Below, in pieces: positions 1-10,143 of a DNA stretch of 64,000 nt. Numbering within the stretch: position 1 is the stretch's first letter; each line of letters starts with the position of its first letter. Position numbers and translations under genes: made by a program. This DNA is from Ipomoea triloba (taxonomy: Eukaryota > Streptophyta > Magnoliopsida > Solanales > Convolvulaceae): positions 5,878,904-5,942,903 of the forward strand of contig NC_044923.1 in NCBI RefSeq assembly GCF_003576645.1. Direction: 5' to 3'. The notes below the pieces were generated by a model. It had not been told where the DNA came from, ran no database searches, and saw only the letters and a list, made by a program, of their open reading frames with translations.

Positions 1-978
1 TCAACTTGTTTCTATGCTTATATTTTAATCAATATGATCTTCCTGTGTCGTTTACCTCTACTGTCACTTTCGTCTATGTTGCATGCGTTGGACATGCATT
101 GGATTTGTAGAACAGTGGGGGTACAGATTCATTTATTTAATGTATATGTAACTATTGAGAACTTTTTAATGGTACAACGAGTTGTGCTAATATATGACTA
201 GTCCAAAGTTAGAATTACTACTAATATACCATTAAGAAGTTGCATTATTGGGGTGGGTGGGGGGACAAGTAAAATGAATGAATAAAAGGGGTGAGGGGTT
301 AGGCCTGATGTGTAATAGTTTTCCTGAACCTATCATACCGATGCTGATGCACCTTTGAATTAATTAACAATGAACACAAGAAGCATTACAGGCAACACCT
401 ATTTTATTGAAGGAAATATGTGTTAGGATGTGCCAAAAGCACGGAGTTTTGTTATTGCAAAATGTAATCATGAAGAATGGATGCCCAAATGGAGATAATA
501 TGATTGCTCGAACTCTTGCATATGTAACCTATGTGTGAACTTAGGTACTTTCTGGTAAAAGCTAAACATTTGACTAGCTACGATTTTACACAAGCATGTC
601 TATGTTCAACATCTCTGTTACTTTTTTCTTTGGTAAAGAGAGTTTAATAAGGGAGAGAAGTTACGTATCTCAATCAATTGTTGCTTGTATGTTTTCTTTC
701 TTTATTGGGAAAAATGCTAGCAACGCTTAAATATTCATTTGACCCACTATGATACTCATTTTTCCCAACCTTCAATAATTCAAATAAAAACTGCATCAAT
801 GTACCATATCCATGTGACCGTGTGATGTAAGTCTCTGTCTCAATTTTAAGCTTTAAAGTAACATAGTTTAGGAGTGGAAACATCCTTTAGAGGAGGTAGA
901 TAATGTTCTTGTTTGCCTTTGATATAAAATTCTTCAAAATATTATCTAGATGCTCAATACTAAAGATGTGGTTTGCAG
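1..978. other. Left-edge stretch, probably intron upstream of the first visible PYRR exon
   Basis: AT-rich DNA without a convincing exon, RNA gene or dated repeat. Because the first recognisable PYRR exon begins at 979 behind a splice acceptor (TTTGCAG) and lacks the deaminase/reductase part of the protein, at least the end of this stretch should be intron. The upstream exons must lie in the unrecognised part or outside the window. A short ORF on the minus strand at 674-883 has no family resemblance and was not accepted. Confidence 0.4.
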
Positions 979-2404
979 ATTGGACCTGACATGCTCGTCA
1001 GTGGATTTCTTCATCCAGTTCCAGACCTCACGCCTGTTATTCCGTCTGTAGAAGAAACTTCTGAAATTGATCCTACCATTTCTCCTTATGAATCGAGCAT
1101 CATATTCTTTTATAAAACATGGGAGCAGTATGGTTCCTTTTCAAACTTCTCTCACCACCCAATTCAAATGCCTGATGAAACCAGAGATATTGTCACCTGG
1201 TCCAGTGTAGAGCATTATTACCAGGTACCTTGAATAATAAGCTTAGAGTTTCTTGAATTTGCTTTGTCTTTTAGACTCTTTTCTTATTGCTTTTTGTTCA
1301 ATTTGAAGGCACAGAAATTTACCGGAGTGCCTGATCCTGTGGCTCAAAACTGTATTGAAGACATAAAAAATGCAAAGAGCCCCGAGGAAGCAGCACGTAT
1401 GGGAAGGAGGATACAGAGGCAACAACCTGATCTGGTATGGCTTCAATTCCTGCTATATGTAATGCATATTTAAGAGTTGGGATGTAGAATAAAGTCCTAG
1501 CTGCAAATTTAAGATCCATTATACCAGTGTCTAGCTTTTCTGGATTTGGAAGCCCAGCACAACGGCAAGGTGGGATGTATTATAGTTGTAACATTATTTT
1601 GCTGTGACATTCACCTAATTGTCTTGAAAAACAGGAGGTTCAATTGCGTTGGCTATGTTGACTCTTTAACACTGTTGCAAAAATTGGCCGCCTAGACCGC
1701 CTAGGCGCTAGGCGCCCTTAGGCCGAGGCGAATTGCTCCCTAGGTGGCTGGCCGCCTAGTGCCTAACTCGCCCGACTGGGCCGAGTTGGCGGCTGACTAG
1801 GCCGAATTCGACCGAGTTAACTCGCTCAACTCGGCAGAGTTAGCCGACTTAACTCGGGAGAGTCAGCATTGTTAATTTTTTTTTTTATTATATTTATATA
1901 TATTTAAATTTGTTTATTTATATAAATATGAGAAGTAAGAGATGTGTATATAATATATGACATACACCCACACACATGCACTGTTTTTTTTTTGTTTTTA
2001 TAGGTCGCCGCCTAGGCGCGCCTACTGCAACCATGCTCTTTAAAAGACTACATTACCCTTAGCTTTAAATTTAATACTAAGTTTCACATTATGCCTTCAA
2101 CGTTGCTATGTACATGCAGGTAAGATCAGATTGGGAGTCCATCAAGGTTGATGTCATGTATAAGGCCTTGAAATGCAAGTTCACAACATACCCTCATCTC
2201 GAGTCTTTGCTGGTTGCAACAGCAGGATCAGTTCTCGTAGAAGGCTCACCCCATGATCTCTTCTGGGGAGGGGGCCGGGATGGGGAAGGTCTAAATTATC
2301 TCGGAAGACTGCTGATGCGGCTGAGATCTGAGTTTCTAGACAAGAAGAGTTCAGCATCATATAAAAACTCAGTTGACCATCAAGCAATGAATAAACCCAT
2401 GTAA
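979..2404 (+). CDS. PYRR: PYRR-type riboflavin biosynthesis protein, C-terminal NADAR domain (5' partial)
   Basis: Three exons join in frame: 979-1224, 1309-1434 and 2120-2404 (stop TAA). They encode about 218 residues, nearly all of it a NADAR (DUF1768/YbiA, COG3236) domain. Visible signatures are FYKTWEQYGSFSNF, WSSVEHYYQAQKF formed across the first junction, and VEGSPHDLFWGGG followed by LGRLLMRLR near the end. In plants this domain is fused to the pyrimidine reductase PyrR in a plastid protein; the domain is reported to hydrolyse the N-glycosidic bond of reactive early riboflavin intermediates (damage control). The deaminase/reductase part is not visible here, so the assignment as PYRR rather than a standalone NADAR protein rests on the linker-like start of exon 979 and on family knowledge. 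Intron 2 carries a hAT MITE. Splice sites are GT-AG. Confidence 0.8.
1670..2035. mobile_element. hAT-type MITE in PYRR intron, 366 bp
   Basis: A GC-rich block of CCTAGGCG and ACTCGG words followed by a T-rich tail, unlike the surrounding intron. It is flanked by an exact 8-bp repeat CTCTTTAA at 1662-1669 and 2036-2043. The ends are imperfect inverted repeats: CACTGTTGCAAAAA at the left and CATGGTTGCAGTA reading inward from the right, each followed by a CCGCCTAG word. An 8-bp target-site duplication and CA-starting termini are typical of non-autonomous hAT elements. No coding capacity. It lies well inside the intron and away from the splice sites. Confidence 0.75.
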
Positions 2405-3039
2405 GTGTGGTGTAAACAAAATAGTAGATCAAAGCTCCCTTTGGAAGATTGCTGAGATTGGACATCTTTAGCCCCCTCTGCAATTTGAATGGTACCGCTC
2501 CAACCGCTCTCCCAACTTTAAATTAGTTTAATAAATAATGGCCACGATTCGTAATATAGTTAGCTTATTAAGCCAATTTTGATTTATTTAACCACGGTTA
2601 GTTGTTTGACTTGATTAAGCAATCGATTAACTAACTTTTTGTAACAGTTTATTTTGCATAATCAGCTAGCTATCAGCTAACAACTAAATTACCAAATTAA
2701 ATCCAGTAACCCATTTTACATATAATTAGTTATCAGCTAACAGTTATTTACGTATTTACCTATAATGCTGATCATAGTTGGTTAAAATGTTGATTGATAG
2801 ACTACATATTACATGACCAAAACTTGAACAGAAGTGCAAATAGGCTTAAAACACTTTTTTTTGGCATAGCATTTCTCTCCTTCACCAAATCTTTCACAGG
2901 CAGTTTGAGTTACAAATGAATCAGATACAGAAGATGAATCCTATCAGTGTTTGCTAATATCAATCATAACCTGAGAAAAATGTAAAAACAAAAACATATT
3001 CTAAAATGAAAATATTATTCTCTTCAGCTCCAGTTACAA
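2405..3039. other. Spacer between convergent PYRR and FAH genes
   Basis: The two flanking genes converge here, so the stretch should hold both 3' untranslated regions and polyadenylation signals. It is AT-rich, with repeated words such as ATCAGCTAACA around 2665-2740. No ORF, RNA gene or dated element was recognised. Confidence 0.5.
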
Positions 3040-4544
3040 TCACCTACTTTTCTTGGTTGATCTAGGAGGAGGAAGTGTTCCAAAAACAATGTCCCAGAAA
3101 GTGCTGGTGATTCCAAACCCTTTATCCTGGTTCCTGAAGTGATGATCCATGTGGAATCTCTACAATGCACAAACAAAATCTCTCAATTAACACTAAAACA
3201 CACCAAAAGTTTACTATTTTTGTTAAGAGAAGGAATTCATACCTTTAGAGATTGGGACATTCCGGTTAACGGCTTTCCATGGTGCAGGTAGTAGTGGGTG
3301 CAATCATACATGACATATCCCAACAACGCTCCTCCAAGTATGGCATAAACGTAAATCGGAGGAGCTAGAAGTTTAACCAAGCCCCATAACTAAAAACCAT
3401 TGAGAAACAAAAGAAAAAAAGTCATAAACGTCTGTAATACTCATCACTTTCTTTTGTTTGTCTAGTTGAAATAGGAATTGAAACTATACATACAGGCATG
3501 AGCATAATCGTAGTAGCAGCAGGGGGGAAAACCAGCCTCATCCCATCCATAGGGTGCTTGTGATGGCAACCGTGCATCAAATAGTGAAACGTGTTCGCCC
3601 TGCATTCATATTTCGCAAGCTATTAACACAGTCACAGCCACGAGAAAAACTCACAACCACTATCTGAGATTGTGCACTGAATAAACCTCAAGGAGGTAAA
3701 CCAGTTAGGCTAACTCATAGTTAACTGACTCAAACCAAGAAAGTCAATAGGCTGCTCAAGCTAAAAGCTCAACTTGTAACCTTGTAGTTACTAGATTAAC
3801 ATGCATTATAATAATGTAAGATGTCACTCTATAACGATTGGCTTACCAATATCCCCGTGTTTTAACGTGGAAAAGAAAGCGGTGTAGAGAGTATTCCAGC
3901 AATGTCCAGGCAGCTAAGCTGGCAAGAAGAGTTACAGCCAGCTGAGGAGTGGGTAGTCCCATATTTACTGAGGTTGAAGCAAACCACCACACAACTGGTA
4001 GCCATATGGTTGGAATTGCCCACCATGGGGTGCGAGTCAAGAACTGCATCACAATACAATTAATGAAACCTACTTAATCGAGCTAAAAAAGTTCATAAAA
4101 TTTTTAATCTGTCACGAGATTAGAACAAACCCGTATTGATCTTCCTGATAGAAGATGTATTGCAATGCTTATATTCATGCAAAAATTTAAACAACCACCA
4201 AGCCTGTTCACTTAGCCTTAAAGTTACAATCTTTGGTCTATAATATTGGAAAATTAATATCATTCTTCAAAAGTGTCTTTGTGATTCTTGAAAAATATAT
4301 GAAAATGATATTAATTACCTCCAAAAACCCATTTCCAAAGAATCTTGGGCCTTCTTTGCTAACAATCGGTTGATGAACCCACTCATCATAAGCATCACCA
4401 AGATGGCCAACCTAAAAAATTAAGTTGTTTTTGTAGATGAGTCAAAGCAATATATAATGTTATATTGAAATATGGAATGGTTAGAGATGTGACCTGGAAA
4501 ACAAGTGGCTTGCTCAAATCCACTTCGAATCCCTGTGCCGCCAT
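3040..4544 (-). CDS. FAH: Dihydroceramide fatty acyl 2-hydroxylase (FAH1/FAH2-like), complete
   Basis: Six coding exons on the minus strand: 4494-4544, 4319-4411, 3847-4043, 3494-3599, 3243-3389 and 3040-3159. They sum to 714 nt, giving 237 aa, the usual size of plant FAH proteins, which lack the cytochrome b5 domain of the fungal and animal enzymes. It is an ER membrane di-iron hydroxylase that adds a 2-hydroxyl group to the very-long-chain acyl part of ceramides. The histidine boxes are visible: HRFLFH (102-107), HYLMHGCHHKH (119-129), HYYLHH (181-186) and HMDHH (201-205). Hydrophobic spans flank them (about 55-100 and 137-175). The start ATG lies in the first frame-compatible exon and begins MAAQGFEVDLSKPL. 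A donor CAG/GTTAGT at 5069/5068 upstream suggests a noncoding first exon and a 5' UTR intron. Whether it is FAH1 or FAH2 cannot be decided. Confidence 0.92.
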
Positions 4545-5260
4545 CTTGGCACCTTGTTTCACACCATAAAAAAAACAAAATATGAGATACAAATATACAA
4601 CAATTCAAACTTTTCTCATAAAAATACTAGGTAAATCTCACAAAACGGACTAATTGGGAAATCACACAGAGCGGTAAATAATAAATTACATCCTGCGAAG
4701 GTGTTGGCAATAATCAAACTCATAGTCATCTAAATGCAATAATCGTGCTCCACCCAATCAGCCATCATCTACTGCTCATAAAAACACACTATGAACCTCA
4801 TATAAAGCACTGCTCATAAAAACACACTCTGAACCTCATATAAAGTTGGTCATATCTTAAAACTGTGATTGAATGATCAGTGATTCTTGATAAAAAATTA
4901 ATGCATTCTCCACTTTATAGTAACAAGCTAATAAGATTCAAATATAACTCATGAACCTAACATAATGTAATATTTAGTATGAAAAGATCATCAAAATAGG
5001 ATATGAGATAGATACAAGAGTTGGGAGTGTGAAAAGTTGATGAGGATTGAAACATTATATGAACTAACCTGTGACAATGCTGGATGGAGAGATCTTCAAT
5101 AATTTTTTATTTGGGAAATAAAGTTCCTTCTTATTTAATTGATGACTAATGGAGGAATGAAAGCCTAATGTTTGAAGCTTTGGACTCCAATATAAATTAT
5201 GTTGGGGGATGGATGTGAAGATGGTTTTGAGATTGTGATGGAAAATAACTTGAAAAACTA
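4545..5260 (-). promoter_or_regulatory. FAH 5' UTR, probable leader intron and promoter region
   Basis: No coding signal. On the minus strand a good donor (CAG/GTTAGT, exon ending at 5069) and a T-rich tract before the start codon suggest a leader intron between about 5068 and 4560, with a noncoding exon upstream of 5069. Inside is a 38-bp direct tandem duplication (4771-4808 and 4809-4846, one mismatch seen) built on ACTGCTCATAAAAACACACT. The leader-intron model is inference and needs transcript reads. Confidence 0.4.
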
Positions 5261-5355
5261 AGCCAAACTTGAACTAATTGTTAGGGGAGCCAAACAATAA
5301 GTTGTTAGCCATATATTTTACCATTTTCAAACCAAAAATATATATAATTAAATTT

Positions 5356-5839
5356 TTTTTTTGAGAAGAAATACTTAATTCATTAGATCAGAAATAAGAC
5401 AATCAACAAGATGAGAAGGAGGGTGATCAAACCACTCTCCGCAACCTGACAAAGAAACGGCTTCCCGAGCAACATTGTGGGCAGCACGATTCGCAGATCG
5501 CTTAACAAAATAGAAGTTAACACCATCAATCGTGGAAGCTACTTCTTTAACATCGTCAATGACAAAACCAAAGCAAGAAATAAAAGAGTCTGAACGTAAA
5601 GCATTATAAACTAATTGAGAGTCACACTCAACATCCACATCTCCCATGCCTGTCCCCTTCAACCAGCTAAGTGCCTCACGGATGCAGATTGCCTCGGCTT
5701 CTTTGACCTCATATTTTCCCATATTTTCCCATAATACGTACTCCTTTAGCAGCCAAAAACCGACCACCATCATCTCGTAACACCCAACCTAAACCCATAG
5801 CATTGTTACACTCATCGAACGCAGCATCCGTATTCATTT
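5356..5839 (-). mobile_element. 5'-truncated LINE with RNase H relic
   Basis: A minus-strand insertion about 484 bp long. It ends in a poly-A tract (poly-T on the plus strand from 5356) and is flanked by the 11-bp repeat TAATTAAATTT (5345-5355 and 5840-5850), the signature of target-primed reverse transcription. The coding part is a plant RVT_3/RNase H domain: TDAAFDE, KEAEAICIREAL, VDVECDSQLVYNAL and ANRAAHNVAREA, ending ...CLISDLMN. The reading frame is broken at about 5715-5735 by a tandem copy of the 10-mer GGGAAAATAT, so it is a pseudogene. Only the last part of an element's ORF2 remains. Confidence 0.8.
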
Positions 5840-6259
5840 TAATTAAATTTTAATAATTCTTTTTTTTTTAATCCATAGAAGTTTATAAGTAACAATGAAA
5901 ATGGATGGTCCTTTGTTTCTAAATAAGTCACAATAAATTAAATAAAAAATAGTTATTCTTTTGTCTAATGTGTGTGAGACAAATTATGTCACATGGAAAT
6001 ATAAACACGTGACAATCGGTAGCAGATGATTGGGTTTTTTGATTTAGAAGTATAATTATTTTTTATAATATATAAAAACTATTAAAACAGAAAAATATTT
6101 GTAAATATATACACTCAAATGCATTTGATTAGTACTTAAAGTTTTGATATTGGTTCCAACTAACCGTAAAAAAATCAAGTCATTTCATTAGGACTAAGGA
6201 GGCTATTAATATAATTCTATTGTATTTGAAAAAGCATAAAACCCAAAAATTCATTTCTA

Positions 6260-6663
6260 GTGGAGATGCTGCCCAAAGAGTAGGGCTACGTGATCATCGT
6301 CCTCGTCCTCTACTGTTTCCTCAATCTCTGGATGTCTTTCCAAGTCAGCAAAGCTCGCAGAAGTATAAGGTTCCCTATCCTACCATGTACCCATTGGAAG
6401 CTGAAAACAAGGATGCTAATCTCTTCAATTGCGTTCAGAGAGGATATCAGAATTTACTGATGATATTGAGAGGAAATGAGGAATTTGGGAGAAAATGAGG
6501 AATTAGTCACTTCATCTGAGCCATATACATTGTTTCTCGGTATGGCTATTTCCCTGGCTATGCCACTGGTGATCCTGAGCAATATGATTTCCTTGCAATT
6601 TCTGGTCTTCAGATTTGGGCAATATCTTGTGCAATCAAGCTTCTAACGGATGCTGCTTGGTAG
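6260..6663 (+). pseudogene. Microsomal glutathione S-transferase 3 (MGST3, MAPEG) pseudogene
   Basis: Conceptual pieces in three segments match the plant MGST3-like MAPEG family. Segment one reads LPKE, then an in-frame TAG, then GYVIIVLVLYCFLNLWMSF and QVSKARR. Segment two is in another frame: KYKVPYPTMYPLEAENKD, then ANLFNCVQRGYQN. Segment three is PGYATGDPEQYDFLAISGLQ, then IWAISCAIKLL and a TAG stop. The lesions are one nonsense codon where the family has Tyr, a frameshift after KARR, and loss of the central membrane region between segments two and three. The segments run together without introns, consistent with a retrocopy, though I see no clear poly-A tail or flanking repeat. Intact MGST3 proteins are small integral membrane proteins of the ER. 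Confidence 0.8.
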
Positions 6664-7058
6664 CGGTCTCTTATATTTGCCTCAGACAAATCCATATAGG
6701 TCTTTTTATCGTTTTTTGAGTAATGTTCTTGCTTAATTATTATGCTGTGGTTTTGTTATTTTAACCTTTAAACGAGGCACGGCCTTAACTGTTATCATGT
6801 AGAAACTTTGCCAACCATATGGTTTTGTTTTTGGTTATGACTGCCATAAAATGTATGTGTTTGCGCATATATCAATTCCTAGCAGCTCTTGCTTTGACTG
6901 CAAAAAAAATAAAAAATAAAAATAAAATCAAGATGAGTGGTTTTATTCTTTAAAAAAAAATGCATCTTTATCTATTTCTTTTATACTTGTTCCGCGGAGA
7001 TTTTGTTGGATAAAGATAATAGATGTTAATTGGATTTTTATTTTCAAAAATATTTTAC
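6664..7058. other. AT-rich spacer after the MGST3 relic
   Basis: No gene seen. It has A-rich tracts (about 6901-6930) and the first, diverged unit of the 113-bp family that continues as an array at 8622-8960. Confidence 0.5.
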
Positions 7059-7059
7059 N
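7059..7059. other. Single undetermined base at a duplication junction
   Basis: One N separates the two exact 1,643-bp copies. It interrupts neither flank's sequence otherwise. A lone N exactly at the junction is what a scaffolding or gap-filling step leaves when overlapping contig ends are not merged. Confidence 0.9.
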
Positions 7060-7483
7060 AAGGAGGGTGATCAAACCACTCTCCGCAACCTGACAAAGAA
7101 ACGGCTTCCCGAGCAACATTGTGGGCAGCACGATTCGCAGATCGCTTAACAAAATAGAAGTTAACACCATCAATCGTGGAAGCTACTTCTTTAACATCGT
7201 CAATGACAAAACCAAAGCAAGAAATAAAAGAGTCTGAACGTAAAGCATTATAAACTAATTGAGAGTCACACTCAACATCCACATCTCCCATGCCTGTCCC
7301 CTTCAACCAGCTAAGTGCCTCACGGATGCAGATTGCCTCGGCTTCTTTGACCTCATATTTTCCCATATTTTCCCATAATACGTACTCCTTTAGCAGCCAA
7401 AAACCGACCACCATCATCTCGTAACACCCAACCTAAACCCATAGCATTGTTACACTCATCGAACGCAGCATCCGTATTCATTT
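7060..7483 (-). pseudogene. RNase H relic of a LINE, second copy
   Basis: Same sequence as the RNase H remnant in 5416-5839, including the tandem GGGAAAATAT that shifts the frame. The 3' end of the frame is cut by the N at 7059. If the duplication is an assembly artefact, this locus does not exist separately. Confidence 0.7.
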
Positions 7484-7903
7484 TAATTAAATTTTAATAA
7501 TTCTTTTTTTTTTAATCCATAGAAGTTTATAAGTAACAATGAAAATGGATGGTCCTTTGTTTCTAAATAAGTCACAATAAATTAAATAAAAAATAGTTAT
7601 TCTTTTGTCTAATGTGTGTGAGACAAATTATGTCACATGGAAATATAAACACGTGACAATCGGTAGCAGATGATTGGGTTTTTTGATTTAGAAGTATAAT
7701 TATTTTTTATAATATATAAAAACTATTAAAACAGAAAAATATTTGTAAATATATACACTCAAATGCATTTGATTAGTACTTAAAGTTTTGATATTGGTTC
7801 CAACTAACCGTAAAAAAATCAAGTCATTTCATTAGGACTAAGGAGGCTATTAATATAATTCTATTGTATTTGAAAAAGCATAAAACCCAAAAATTCATTT
7901 CTA

Positions 7904-8307
7904 GTGGAGATGCTGCCCAAAGAGTAGGGCTACGTGATCATCGTCCTCGTCCTCTACTGTTTCCTCAATCTCTGGATGTCTTTCCAAGTCAGCAAAGCTC
8001 GCAGAAGTATAAGGTTCCCTATCCTACCATGTACCCATTGGAAGCTGAAAACAAGGATGCTAATCTCTTCAATTGCGTTCAGAGAGGATATCAGAATTTA
8101 CTGATGATATTGAGAGGAAATGAGGAATTTGGGAGAAAATGAGGAATTAGTCACTTCATCTGAGCCATATACATTGTTTCTCGGTATGGCTATTTCCCTG
8201 GCTATGCCACTGGTGATCCTGAGCAATATGATTTCCTTGCAATTTCTGGTCTTCAGATTTGGGCAATATCTTGTGCAATCAAGCTTCTAACGGATGCTGC
8301 TTGGTAG
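7904..8307 (+). pseudogene. MGST3 (MAPEG) pseudogene, second copy
   Basis: Base-for-base repeat of the relic at 6260-6663, with the same TAG after LPKE, the same frameshift after KARR and the same missing central portion. It probably is not an independent locus. Confidence 0.7.
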
Positions 8308-8621
8308 CGGTCTCTTATATTTGCCTCAGACAAATCCATATAGGTCTTTTTATCGTTTTTTGAGTAATGTTCTTGCTTAATTATTATGCTGTGGTTTTGT
8401 TATTTTAACCTTTAAACGAGGCACGGCCTTAACTGTTATCATGTAGAAACTTTGCCAACCATATGGTTTTGTTTTTGGTTATGACTGCCATAAAATGTAT
8501 GTGTTTGCGCATATATCAATTCCTAGCAGCTCTTGCTTTGACTGCAAAAAAAATAAAAAATAAAAATAAAATCAAGATGAGTGGTTTTATTCTTTAAAAA
8601 AAAATGCATCTTTATCTATTT

Positions 8622-8951
8622 CTTTTATACTTGTTCCGCGGAGATTTTGTTGGATAAAGATAATAGATGTTAATTGGATTTTTATTTTCAAAAATATTTT
8701 ACATTATTTTTATAATAATAATTTTACATTATTTCTTTTATTCTTGTCCCTTTGAAATTTTGTTGGATAAAGATAATAGATGTTAATTGGATTTTTATTT
8801 TCAAAAATATTTTACATTATTTTTATAATAGTAATTTTACATTATTTCTTTTATTCTTGTCCCTTTGAAATTTTGTTGGATAAAGATGATAGATGTTAAT
8901 TGAATTTTATTTTAAAAATCTTTTTACACTATTTTTATAATAATAATTTTA

Positions 8952-8960
<9 letters not shown>
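8622..8960. repeat. 113-bp tandem array, three units
   Basis: Units start at 8622, 8735 and 8848, each with the core CTTTTAT(A/T)CTTGT followed by GATTTTGTTGGATAAAGAT or a close variant and a T-rich tail. Units two and three share CCCTTTGAAATTTTG where unit one has TCCGCGGAGATTTTG. The array ends in an (ATT)n microsatellite. No coding content. Confidence 0.85.

Positions 8961-8990
<30 letters not shown>
8953..8990. repeat. (ATT)n microsatellite
   Basis: About twelve uninterrupted ATT triplets directly following the 113-bp array. Confidence 0.9.
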
Positions 8991-8991
<1 letters not shown>

Positions 8992-9081
8992 GGTACATAG
9001 GAGGGGGAAACCCAAATATACAATTTCATTAGGCAGGGCAAAATTATGTCGCACCCGTTGCATCAAACCAACCAATAAAGT

Positions 9082-9560
9082 CCAGGTAGAGGCCTACGTC
9101 AAGGAGACCCTATTTCTCCTTATCTTTTTATCCTTGTGCTTGAAGCTTTTCACTCTATGATCCAAAGGAAGTGTACTAAATGTTTGGTCCATGGTGTCTC
9201 TATTGCAAGAGGTGTCGCACCCATTTCTAACATCTTTGCCGATGATGGTTACATATTCTGTAAAATCATCAATTCTGAGGGTCTTATTCTTAAAACCATT
9301 ATTGATAACTTTGCGGGGGTTTCGGGACAAACTATCAATTACTCCAAATCAACCCTAACCTTTAGTAATAATATTGATGCTAATACCAAGGGGGCGCGCT
9401 GTTTGTAGGGTTTTGGGCATGAGAGAAGGAAACATATCTAGGATTACCTTCCTTAATAGGCAGAAACACAAGGGAAATCTTGGAGTTTATCAAAGACAAG
9501 GTGTTAGGTTGTATCAAGAGTTGGACAACCAAGGTTGTAATTTTCTCTAGACAATTATCT
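9082..9560 (+). pseudogene. LINE reverse transcriptase fragment
   Basis: Reads RGLRQGDPISPYLFILVLEA, then SNIFADDGYIFCK with the FADD form of the RT active-site motif, then QTINYSKSTLTFSNN. Near 9405 the frame shifts, and YLGLPSLIGRNTREILEFIK continues the same family in another frame to about 9556. This is the palm and adjoining segment of a non-LTR retrotransposon ORF2; endonuclease, 5' and 3' ends are missing. It is unrelated in sequence to the LINE at 54.9-60.9 kb beyond family features. Confidence 0.8.
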
Positions 9561-9924
9561 CCAAACACCCGCATAAATTCTCACTAAGCTAGACCCTTTT
9601 GGGTCCAATAATGATAATTAATATTATAGTGTTTGTAGCTATGAGTTTGGAGTGTTGGGACTCTTCAAAGTTCAAACATCAAAAGTTATACCATGTACCA
9701 GGGTTCACAATGCAATGTGAATCTTGATACAAAAATTATGTGTTTTTAATTAACATATTATGTATCTACAGACTACAGTTAACAGTTTATGTACATATAA
9801 ACAAATAATTTAATAATTGTTGACACATAATATGATAGTTACAGCTACAAAAAAACTGTCAATTGAATGTACATAACGTGTCAACTATAGATCAAATCTG
9901 AAAGTTATTTTTGAATCAGGGTCT
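9561..9924. other. Spacer between RT relic and SINE
   Basis: AT-rich, no gene seen. No poly-A tail or flanking repeat could be tied to the reverse transcriptase relic. Confidence 0.5.
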
Positions 9925-9940
9925 ACAATGCAAGGTAGAC

Positions 9941-10127
9941 AACCCAATGGGGTAGCTCAAGTGGCAAATGAGCTCTCTTTGTGGGGAGGAATTTCGGGAG
10001 AACTTGGGTTCGATCCCCATAAAGCGGCGATTCCCCCTGCGCCAGCTTCTATGCCTCTCGAAGCGAACGTGGATGGACCCGGACCGTTAAACGGACGGAG
10101 AAAGACCCCGTGAATTTACCCAAAAAA
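9941..10127 (+). mobile_element. tRNA-derived SINE with 16-bp target-site duplication
   Basis: The head resembles a tRNA promoter: box A-like GGGGTAGCTCAAGTGG at about 9949 and box B-like GGGTTCGATCCCC near 10007. A GC-rich body and a short A-run tail follow. The element is bounded by ACAAT(G/A)CAAGGTAGAC at 9925-9940 and 10128-10143, matching at 15 of 16 bases. A 61-codon open frame across it is only a by-product of its GC-rich sequence. The young-looking duplication suggests a fairly recent insertion. Confidence 0.85.
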
Positions 10128-10143
10128 ACAATACAAGGTAGAC

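Larger units (their letters stand above)
5416..7058. repeat. First copy of an exact 1,643-bp direct duplication
   Basis: Every base that I compared between this block and 7060-8702 is the same at an offset of 1,644, including introns of noise, homopolymers and pseudogene lesions. The copies are separated by one undetermined base at 7059. The left edge lies inside the truncated LINE. This is either a very recent tandem duplication or an unresolved assembly overlap; the single N at the join favours the latter. Confidence 0.85.
7060..8702. repeat. Second copy of the exact 1,643-bp direct duplication
   Basis: Partner of 5416-7058. It begins inside the LINE RNase H segment, so this copy lacks the LINE poly-A end and left flanking repeat but keeps the right one. 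It carries the same 10-bp frameshifting duplication in the RNase H frame and the same MGST3 lesions, so the copying postdates all of those mutations. Confidence 0.85.

Noticed and set aside
9928..10113. 61-codon open frame as a small protein
   Set aside because: It lies wholly on a SINE with tRNA-like boxes and a target-site duplication.
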